Assembly (NCBI GenBank): GCA_964545875.1
Contig: CAZJHH010000006.1
Location: 1 to 64,000, forward strand
Source: DAIPKP01 sp964545875
GTDB taxonomy: Bacteria; Synergistota; Synergistia; Synergistales; Aminiphilaceae
Direction: 5' to 3'
DNA: 64,000 nt
The translations under genes and the position numbers were made by a program. The notes under the pieces are model-generated. The model did not search any database, was not told the origin of the DNA, and saw only the letters and a program-made list of their open reading frames with translations. Shown here in pieces: positions 42,771 to 49,416 of this stretch. Each line of letters starts with the position of its first letter. Position 1 is the first letter of the stretch.

Positions 42771-43826
42771 CTAAAAAAACCACTTCCCCATTCGCAGAAG
42801 CCCCTGCTTCCAGGGAACCCGGTGGGAGATTCCCGAGGCGTTCCGAAAATCCTCCAAATGCTCCACATACCACCGATAGTTCCTGAGAAGGGCCTCCCGG
42901 TTGGAGTATCGGGGAGCGTAATCCAGCATTTCCCGGGCCTTGTCCACGGAGACGAAGGATTCCCGGTAGGCGGTATCGTAAATCCATTCGTAGAGGGGGG
43001 AGAGGCCGAATTTCTCCAAAAGCTTCAGCAGCTTCAGGGCGGGCCCCACGGGAAGGGAGACGATACGCTTTCCCCTTCCCGCTTCGTCGAGCACCGCCTG
43101 AAAATCCTCCTTCAGGGTGCCGAAAACTTCGGCTCCGATGTTGAACACCCCATTTACCCTCTCCTCCGGAAGAGTGAGACAGCTTGTGATAACCTCGCAG
43201 AGATCCGCCACGTCCAGAAACTGGTAAAGGTTGTTTCCTCCTCCGAGAAGCGGAAAGTTGTGCCCCGTATAGGCCCAGTCGTAGAGGAGGGCGAAGACTC
43301 CCAATCGCTCGGGACCGATAAAGGACTTGGGCCGGAGCACCGAAAGCACCATCCCCTCGTCTCGGGACTCCCGGCAAACCTTTTCCGCCAGAATTTTGGC
43401 CTCTCCGTAAGGCCCCACCCCCACCAGGGGATCCGTTTCGTAAAGGGGATGCCGTTCGGGAGCTCCGTAGACTGCGGTGGAAGAAATATGCACGAACCGG
43501 GTTACCCCCGCCTCCCGGGCGGCCAGAAGGACGTTCCGGGTTCCCTCCACGTCGGTGGAGAAAATTTCCTCCTCCGTGTAAAGAGGAAGCGCGGCGGCAC
43601 AGTGTACCACCATGTCCGCTCCCTCCATGGCAGCGCGGACTCTTTCCGGATTGCGGATATCTCCGTCCACCATGCGGATCTTGTGATTACAGTCCCCGTA
43701 AGTGAAGGGGGCGAAATCGATGTTCGTCACTCCGTACCCCCGGGCGAGGAGATATCGGATGAGGTTGATGCCGAGAAACCCCGATCCCCCGGTAACGAGA
43801 ACCCGGGGCTTTTCGTGTACGGTCAT
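42771..43826 (-). CDS. NAD-dependent sugar epimerase/dehydratase-type SDR
   Basis: Extended short-chain dehydrogenase of 351 residues with VLVTGGSGFLGINLIRYLL (NAD site), HCAAALP, SSTAVYGAP, and the Tyr-x3-Lys pair in GVGPYGEAK. Sequence resembles UDP-sugar epimerases and 3beta-hydroxysteroid-dehydrogenase-like NAD epimerases, and no single substrate is distinguishable. The ATG at 43826 has AAAGGAG nine bases upstream; a longer open frame to 44048 is not coding-like. It lies 148 bases behind the UbiA-type gene, perhaps in the same transcript, hence an isoprenoid-linked sugar (e.g. epimerising a lipid-linked pentose) is a possible substrate. Confidence 0.75.
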   Translation of the reverse strand: MTVHEKPRVLVTGGSGFLGINLIRYLLARGYGVTNIDFAPFTYGDCNHKIRMVDGDIRNPERVRAAMEGADMVVHCAAALPLYTEEEIFSTDVEGTRNVLLAAREAGVTRFVHISSTAVYGAPERHPLYETDPLVGVGPYGEAKILAEKVCRESRDEGMVLSVLRPKSFIGPERLGVFALLYDWAYTGHNFPLLGGGNNLYQFLDVADLCEVITSCLTLPEERVNGVFNIGAEVFGTLKEDFQAVLDEAGRGKRIVSLPVGPALKLLKLLEKFGLSPLYEWIYDTAYRESFVSVDKAREMLDYAPRYSNREALLRNYRWYVEHLEDFRNASGISHRVPWKQGLLRMGKWFF

Positions 43827-43974
43827 ATGGCGGCACTCCTTTATAAAGGCAAGTTTGAAGGAAAACGTGAGAAGCAAAACGTGCGGTGAAAAGTAAAAAC
43901 CAACGTCACGGGCAAAAGCCAGAACCAGAGAACGATCCGAAAAGGATCTGTGCTTTCCGTCTTCGTCTTTGATT

Positions 43975-44844
43975 TTACCGCAGCAGAAAAAGAAGCAGGA
44001 AAAACCCGATCCATCCTGCCAGAAGAGCTTGGAAACAAGGATCTCCATAGAGAATTTTCGTGGGAGAGGTGCGGTGAAAGACCATGACGTTCTGCAGATA
44101 CCGGAGAATGCCGAAGAGCACGAAGACGAAGGAATAGTAGACCCGGGTGGTTCCGAAGGCCGTCATCACCTCCGGAGAGAGACAGTACATGAGATAGGCC
44201 ACCAGGGTAACTCCGGAAAGCATCATCATGGAGGCATCCACGAAGATCCGGGAATACCCCTCCACGGCGGGGCGCAGGCCGGGAATCTCCTCTTCCATCT
44301 CCAGATCCCCCCGGCGCTTTCCCAGGGCGAGAAAGAGAGCCAGGAGAAAGGTCATGATCACGATCCATCGCGAAAGGGGAACCCCCGCCGCAAGACCTCC
44401 GAAGAGCACCCGGAGCACGAAACCCAGGGCGATGCAGAAGATGTCCAGTAAAGCCGCATGTTTGAGCTTCCAGGAGTAGAGGGCGTTGAGCCCTCCATAG
44501 AGAACGAGAAGTCCCAGGGCTTCTACCCCGAAGAAGGTTCCCGCGAGAAATCCCCCGCAAAGGGCCAGCCCCCCCGCCACCATGCCCGAAGAGGGAGAGA
44601 CTCTCCCCGAAGCGAGGGGACGAAAGCGCTTTTCCGGATGTTTGCGGTCGGATTCAAGGTCCGCCAGGTCGTTGAGCACGTACATCCCGCTGGCGGTGAA
44701 ACCGAAGGCGAAAAAGGCCCCCAGGGCCCGCATGGCTACCAGGGGCTCATCCATGCGGAAGGCAAAAAATGCCGGAGCCAGGACGAAAAGATTTTTCCCC
44801 CACTGGGGAATCCGGTAGAGCCCCGCCAGATCCCGGAAGGTCAT
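43975..44844 (-). CDS. UbiA-family prenyltransferase, decaprenyl-phosphate phosphoribosyltransferase-like
   Basis: Membrane protein of 289 residues with eight or nine helices and the UbiA Asp-rich motif NDLADLESDRKHPEKRFRPL (Asn58, Asp59, Asp62, Asp66). The second Asp-rich site is the region around GLRPAVEGYSRIFVD. KHPxKRFRPLASG is characteristic of the branch that contains decaprenyl-phosphate phosphoribosyltransferase (DPPR synthase), which makes a lipid-linked ribose-5-phosphate. The gene for a HAD phosphatase overlaps its start by ATGA and would supply the phosphatase step that the pathway needs. In other bacteria these activities form decaprenyl-phosphoryl-ribose/arabinose donors for GT-C enzymes like those encoded upstream. 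Confidence 0.78.
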   Translation of the reverse strand: MTFRDLAGLYRIPQWGKNLFVLAPAFFAFRMDEPLVAMRALGAFFAFGFTASGMYVLNDLADLESDRKHPEKRFRPLASGRVSPSSGMVAGGLALCGGFLAGTFFGVEALGLLVLYGGLNALYSWKLKHAALLDIFCIALGFVLRVLFGGLAAGVPLSRWIVIMTFLLALFLALGKRRGDLEMEEEIPGLRPAVEGYSRIFVDASMMMLSGVTLVAYLMYCLSPEVMTAFGTTRVYYSFVFVLFGILRYLQNVMVFHRTSPTKILYGDPCFQALLAGWIGFFLLLFLLR

Positions 44845-45455
44845 GAGCCGGTGCGCCACCGATACACGGGATGATCCGCCAGGGCGAGCATCTCCCGATC
44901 CCCGTCGCTGTCCCCGTAGGCGTAGAGAGGAGAATAGTCCTTCGGATCGAGCACTTCCCGGAGGCGGCGGATCTTCTCGGGGCCCCGGCAGTTCGGAGTG
45001 GCCAGGCGCCCCGAAAGAACTCCCTCCCGAACCTCCATTTCCGTGGCGAGCACCCTGTCCACGCCTCTTCCAAGACACCAGGGTTCCAGCCATTCCCGAA
45101 TGGAAGCGGAGATCACCAATACCCGGTCTCCCCGCCGAACATGCTCTTCCAGGGTTTGCAGGGCCTGAGGAAGCAGTATTCCGGGAATTCGCTCCAGAGA
45201 GTAGGTTCGGGCGGCCCGGGCAAAGGTTTCGTAAGGAATCCCTCTCCAGAAATGGGAAAGAAAAGCCTCCTTGATTCTTCCCCGGTGAGTCCATCCCAAG
45301 GGACACCCCAAAAGGGAAGGGCCATGCCCGAGAGCCCAGGCGTAGACCCGGGATTTGCCAAAATGAGAACAGTGAAAATCGAAAAGGGTATCCCGATCGC
45401 TCAAGGTCTTGTCGAAATCGAAAAGGGCCAGCCCCCGAAGAGCACCGCCGCTCAT
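44841..45455 (-). CDS. HAD-IB family phosphatase
   Basis: Protein of 204 residues with HAD motifs: nucleophile LFDFDKTLSD (Asp13, Asp15), motif II ISASIREWL, motif III Lys in the RGPEKIRRL segment and motif IV YGDSDGDREML. This is the SerB-like HAD-IB branch. It overlaps galE upstream and the UbiA-type gene downstream, each by four bases. The likely task is removing the 5-phosphate from a polyprenyl-linked pentose phosphate, as the UbiA partner would produce it; that is inferred from context. Confidence 0.8.
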   Translation of the reverse strand: MSGGALRGLALFDFDKTLSDRDTLFDFHCSHFGKSRVYAWALGHGPSLLGCPLGWTHRGRIKEAFLSHFWRGIPYETFARAARTYSLERIPGILLPQALQTLEEHVRRGDRVLVISASIREWLEPWCLGRGVDRVLATEMEVREGVLSGRLATPNCRGPEKIRRLREVLDPKDYSPLYAYGDSDGDREMLALADHPVYRWRTGS

Positions 45456-46435
45456 GCGAACCGCCTCTTATGCCATTCCCAGGCAGTTTCCACCATGTTC
45501 TCCAGGGAGGAATATTCCCGGCACCAGCCGAGCTCCCGCTCCGCCTTCTCCGAGGAAGCCACCAGCACCGCGGGATCTCCCCAGCGACGTTCTCCCCGTT
45601 CCACCGGAACGGAGGCTCCCGTTACCTTTTCCACCGCAGCGATCACCTCCGCCACGGAATAGCCCTTGCCGTTACCGAGGTTGTACTTCCGGCACCGCCC
45701 TTCTCCCTCGCCCCGGAAAAGGGATTCCAGGGCTCCCAGATGGGCCGAAGCGAGATCCGCCACGTGCACGTAATCCCGGATGCAGGTTCCGTCGGGGGTG
45801 GGATAGTCCGAGCCGAAGAGGGTGATGTTCTTCCGGCGCCCCAGCACCGTATCCAGAACCAGGGGAATGAGGTGCGTCTCCGGAGCGTGATCCTCCCCCG
45901 CCCGCCCCCGGGGATCCGCCCCGGCGGCGTTGAAATAGCGTAACATCACGCTGGAAAGGCCGTAGGCCTCTCCGTAACGGCGGCAAACCTGTTCGAGAAA
46001 GAGCTTGGTTTCTCCGTAGACGTTGGTGGGAACCAGGGGATCCGTCTCCTGGATGGGGATTCTTTCGGGCTCTCCGTACACCGCAGCGGTGGAGGAAAGG
46101 ACGAAACGGCTCACCCCTGCGGCACGCATGGCCCGGAGGAGCGAGAGAGTGCCCTCCACATTGTTGGCATAATACTTCTCGGGCTCCTTCATGGACTCTC
46201 CTACCAGACTGAAGGCGGCAAAATGCAGCACCCCCTCCACGGAGTACCGTGTGAAAAGCTCCTTCAGGAAGGCCTCATCCCGGAGATCTCCCTCCGCCAG
46301 CTCGCCGAAAACCATATCCCGATGGCCCTTCACGAAGTTGTCCAGCACCACCACGGAATATCCCGCATCCTGAAGAGCCAGCGCCGCGGCGCTTCCCACG
46401 TACCCCGCTCCTCCGCTCACGAGTATGTATCCCAT
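45452..46435 (-). CDS. galE: UDP-glucose 4-epimerase
   Basis: SDR epimerase of 327 residues with the NAD motif GGAGYVG (8-14), FAAFSLVGES, LSSTAAVYGEPE, catalytic VYGETK (Tyr140, Lys144), LRYFNAAGADPRG and SDYPTPDGTCIRDYVHVADL, which is diagnostic for GalE. It interconverts UDP-glucose and UDP-galactose (or the GlcNAc/GalNAc forms). First gene of a three-gene transcript galE-HAD-UbiA; SD AAAGGAG. It probably supplies a hexose donor to the nearby glycosylation enzymes. Confidence 0.93.
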   Translation of the reverse strand: MGYILVSGGAGYVGSAAALALQDAGYSVVVLDNFVKGHRDMVFGELAEGDLRDEAFLKELFTRYSVEGVLHFAAFSLVGESMKEPEKYYANNVEGTLSLLRAMRAAGVSRFVLSSTAAVYGEPERIPIQETDPLVPTNVYGETKLFLEQVCRRYGEAYGLSSVMLRYFNAAGADPRGRAGEDHAPETHLIPLVLDTVLGRRKNITLFGSDYPTPDGTCIRDYVHVADLASAHLGALESLFRGEGEGRCRKYNLGNGKGYSVAEVIAAVEKVTGASVPVERGERRWGDPAVLVASSEKAERELGWCREYSSLENMVETAWEWHKRRFA

Positions 46436-46468
46436 GAAAATCGCTCCTTTAGTTCTTGTTTGTAATTT

Positions 46469-46499
46469 GGCCGGACAGACCCGGAGGTCCGCCCGGCCT
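46469..46499. repeat. GC-rich inverted repeat in the 111-base gap
   Basis: GGCCGGAC ... GTCC-GCCCGGCC with imperfect pairing forms a hairpin between galE and the Synergist-CTERM gene; it has no T-tract on either strand. It might be a processing signal or a terminator of a different kind. Confidence 0.35.
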
Positions 46500-46546
46500 G
46501 AGATGACAGCCTCATGTAGCTCTCTTTTCGCTCCCGGAAAAAATGG

Positions 46547-48304
46547 TTAAAGCTTTCGAAAAAGAACGGCCAGAGGAAGGAGCAGCACAAAGGCCCCTCC
46601 GAACCCTCCGTTACAGCCGCTGCCTCCGCCGCTTCCGGAGGCTCCCGGAGTGGGGCTGCTGGGAACGATGGTTCCCGTGGGAAGGGGGTTCGGCAGATCT
46701 CCCAGCTCCTCCGCTCCGGCGGGAACCGAAAGATTCGCACTCCGGTAGGAGAGCGCCAGGGGATCCCGAAAGACGCCGTCCCGGACACCGTCGAAGAGGG
46801 GAAAGAATCCTATCTGCCCTTTTTTGGCAAGGGTTACCCCCGATCGCTCGTCATCCAGGAGCACCATCCGGAATTGCACGGTCACGCTCTCCTCCTGGGG
46901 GTTGTAACCGGTCTCGAAGAAGAAGGGCCAGTACGTTCCCGCTTTATCCGCAAAGTCCGCGGTTCCCGTATGGCCGAACTGCTTGAAGGGCCGAAGGTGG
47001 GTAAAGATTTTCTCGGTCACATTTTTCGGCGCCTTGAGAGAATCGAAGAAAGAAGCGATTTGGGATCCCGAAAGGCCTCCGTAAAGCCCCAAATCTTCGG
47101 AGGTAATTTTCCAGGTCACCACCAGGGGAAGCCCGATGAGATCCTCGGGATCGAAGCGCTGCGCTCCGATATCGAAATAGCATGCCCGGAAAGCTCCGGG
47201 AACGAGTTCCGCATAGGCCGCAGGATCCGCTTCGCCGAAACGGTTGTTCGTGCCGATCTGGGCGGCTTCCACCGAGGACATGCCTTCGGGCATTTCCATC
47301 TGAGCGGGAACGATCGCCGCCCCTGCCGCAGAATCCTGCAAGGGGTCTCCCGTCGCAAGAGGCAGGGGATAGTAGGGCACCACCGTCACCGAACAGGGAT
47401 AGCGTCGCTGCAATTCATATCCTCCCTCCCCCGCCACGGTAAGATCGAAGGTCATTCCCGTGATAAGGTCCGATCGCAGAAGCTCCAGATATCCCGGAAA
47501 CACTCCCGCTCCAGCGGATCCCCCTCCGGCAAAGGAAATTTCCTGGCTGGCAAAACCGGGAGCGCTCAAACGAACCCCGTTCTTCCCCATGTTCAGAAAG
47601 CGAAGCCAGAGGGTATCCGTGGTGGTGGCGAAAACGTGCATACTCACGGCTTCGCTCTCCTGAGAAGAGAGAGTGAGGTACCGATACGCCGAAGGAGGAG
47701 GATCGTCCGCTCCGGCGGCGTATCCCAGAACGAAGGTATCGGGCTCCGTCACCAGAGCCAGGGAAAAGGCCATCTCTGCTTCGCTCTGGAGAGTCTCCTG
47801 ATCTCCCGAAAGAGTGTAGTAGGCCCCTTTGAGAACGGCCCGGGAGATACCCTGGGTTTCGCTGCCGAAATTCCAGGAAAAGGGGATATCCCGAGTCACA
47901 TCCCCCGAAACGAGCCGCACCGGAGGAGCCGTCAGAAGATCCCCCTCCAGAGAAACTTCCAGAACATCCTGGGCTCCCAGCAAGGGGCCTTCATGGGTGA
48001 AGGAGAGGATCCAGCTTCCCCGGGGATGGAGCGTTCGCAGAAGCAGAAGATCCAGGGCCTGGGCATCCGGGGAAAGGATACCGAAATCCACCCTCCAGGA
48101 CGCGCCATTCAGGGCCATGGAAAAACTGTCGTGCCGGAAGGCATTGTGGCGATCCTCTCCGAAAACTCCCCCGGCCCCGAAAATATCCGTATTCGTCACC
48201 ATGGGATAGGGATAAATCGGCTGGGCTCCCCAAGCGGAAGACCCCAGGAAGATTCCCAGACATACGGACAGCATGAAGACTCCCCTTCGCAGATGGCACT
48301 TCAT
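46547..48304 (-). CDS. Secreted Synergist-CTERM-tail protein
   Basis: Exported protein of 585 residues. The N-terminal signal peptide (MKCHLRRGVFMLSVCLGIFL, cleavage near SAWGA) is followed by a large beta-rich region with several repeats of about 100 residues (Ig-like: WRVDFGILSPDAQALDLL, ISFAGGGSAGAGVFPGYL, and others) and a C-terminal tripartite tail: a Gly/Ser-rich stretch with a Cys (GSGGGSGCNGG), a hydrophobic helix (FGGAFVLLLPLAVLF) and a final RKL. This matches the Synergist-CTERM sorting signal described for Synergistota, so the protein is likely processed and anchored at the surface. The ATG 48304 has AAGGAG nine bases upstream. Confidence 0.75.
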   Translation of the reverse strand: MKCHLRRGVFMLSVCLGIFLGSSAWGAQPIYPYPMVTNTDIFGAGGVFGEDRHNAFRHDSFSMALNGASWRVDFGILSPDAQALDLLLLRTLHPRGSWILSFTHEGPLLGAQDVLEVSLEGDLLTAPPVRLVSGDVTRDIPFSWNFGSETQGISRAVLKGAYYTLSGDQETLQSEAEMAFSLALVTEPDTFVLGYAAGADDPPPSAYRYLTLSSQESEAVSMHVFATTTDTLWLRFLNMGKNGVRLSAPGFASQEISFAGGGSAGAGVFPGYLELLRSDLITGMTFDLTVAGEGGYELQRRYPCSVTVVPYYPLPLATGDPLQDSAAGAAIVPAQMEMPEGMSSVEAAQIGTNNRFGEADPAAYAELVPGAFRACYFDIGAQRFDPEDLIGLPLVVTWKITSEDLGLYGGLSGSQIASFFDSLKAPKNVTEKIFTHLRPFKQFGHTGTADFADKAGTYWPFFFETGYNPQEESVTVQFRMVLLDDERSGVTLAKKGQIGFFPLFDGVRDGVFRDPLALSYRSANLSVPAGAEELGDLPNPLPTGTIVPSSPTPGASGSGGGSGCNGGFGGAFVLLLPLAVLFRKL

Positions 48305-48393
48305 AGAGCTCAACTCCTTTGCATATCACGAGAATAAGGACACATAAACCAGGCTCGTGGAAAAGCCCCCCCCCATGTTACTACAATATGCCG

Positions 48394-48436
48394 AAAAAAG
48401 CGCTGCCGGAAGAGCTTTTTCCAAGCCCTTCCGGCA
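48394..48436 (-). terminator. Terminator of the FAH-family gene
   Basis: Minus strand: TGCCGGAAG and CTTCCGGCA pair around a 15-base loop, then TTTTTT (48399-48394) follows. It lies in the ~200-base gap 48305-48502, which otherwise shows nothing recognisable. Confidence 0.7.
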
Positions 48437-48502
48437 ATGGGTCCATGAGGGAAATCAGGTTTTCGATTTTCTCCGGGCCGTTGTGGAAGGCATGCGAAGA
48501 AA

Positions 48503-49252
48503 TCAGGAAATCTGCGCCGAAAGGGTGCCGATTCCCTCCACCCAGGCCTCGATACGATCCCCCCGCTCCAGGGAACCCACGCCCTTGGGGGTGCCCGTAA
48601 GAATCACATCCCCCGGAAGCAGGGTCATGAAGGCCGAAATGTAACTCACGATGTAATCCACGGGATACATCATGAGGCTGGTACGCCCGTCCTGGCGCAC
48701 CTCGCCGTTTACCAGGGTTTTCACCTGAAGATCAAAGGGATCCAGCTCCGTTTCTATCCAGGGCCCCAGGGGACAGAACTTGTCCGCCGCCTTGGCTCGG
48801 ACCCACTGGAGATCCTTGCGCTGCACATCCCGAGCGGTAAAGTCGATCCCCACGGTGTACCCCAATACGTAATCCAGGGCCTCTTCCTTCGAAACCTGCC
48901 GGGCCGTGCGCCCCATCACGAGAGCGAGCTCACCCTCATAATGAAAGTTTTCGGAGTAGAAGGGGTAGGGTACCGTCTCTCCAGGATCCGCCAAAGAATT
49001 AGGGGTCTTGATAAAAAGTCCCAGGTTCTCGGGAATCTCGTTGCCCAGCTCATGGATATGTTCCAGGTAGTTCCGGCCTACACAAACGATTTTAGAGGGT
49101 TCTGCGGGAGCGAGAAAACGCACCTTTTCCACAGGAACCACTTCTCCGGTCTCCTCGCCTCCCATGCGGGAAGTTCTCCGAACTTGAGAATTTTCAAGAA
49201 TTCCCCAGCCCGGAGAGGCTTCTCCGGGCACCGCGAATCGCACTATCTTCAT
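48503..49252 (-). CDS. Fumarylacetoacetate hydrolase-family protein
   Basis: Protein of 249 residues with the FAH fold: KIVCVGRNYLEHI, FIKTPNSLADPGETV, HYEGELALVMGRTA with the metal-binding Glu, DFTARDVQR, DKFCPLGPW and ILTGTPKGVG. The family hydrolyses, decarboxylates or hydrates acylpyruvates, and oxaloacetate decarboxylase/acylpyruvase is a common assignment. The exact substrate cannot be inferred from neighbours. SD AAGGAGG ten bases before the ATG. It is divergent from the GGDEF/HD-GYP gene. Confidence 0.85.
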   Translation of the reverse strand: MKIVRFAVPGEASPGWGILENSQVRRTSRMGGEETGEVVPVEKVRFLAPAEPSKIVCVGRNYLEHIHELGNEIPENLGLFIKTPNSLADPGETVPYPFYSENFHYEGELALVMGRTARQVSKEEALDYVLGYTVGIDFTARDVQRKDLQWVRAKAADKFCPLGPWIETELDPFDLQVKTLVNGEVRQDGRTSLMMYPVDYIVSYISAFMTLLPGDVILTGTPKGVGSLERGDRIEAWVEGIGTLSAQIS

Positions 49253-49416
49253 ACGTTTTCAGCCTCCTTGACAGATTACGCGAAAGAGTTTCGGTTTTTG
49301 CGACAATCTTCGCCTTGCTTCCGAAGGAAAAACACCTTTTCCCGAAACCCGGGAGTTCTATAGTATAATGATATTCGAGATGCCTCCGTATTTTCCGTTA
49401 ATTTTTTCGTTTTATC

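Noticed and set aside
46469..46499. Hairpin considered as a rho-independent terminator for the Synergist-CTERM gene
   Set aside because: No T-tract on either strand and pairing is imperfect.
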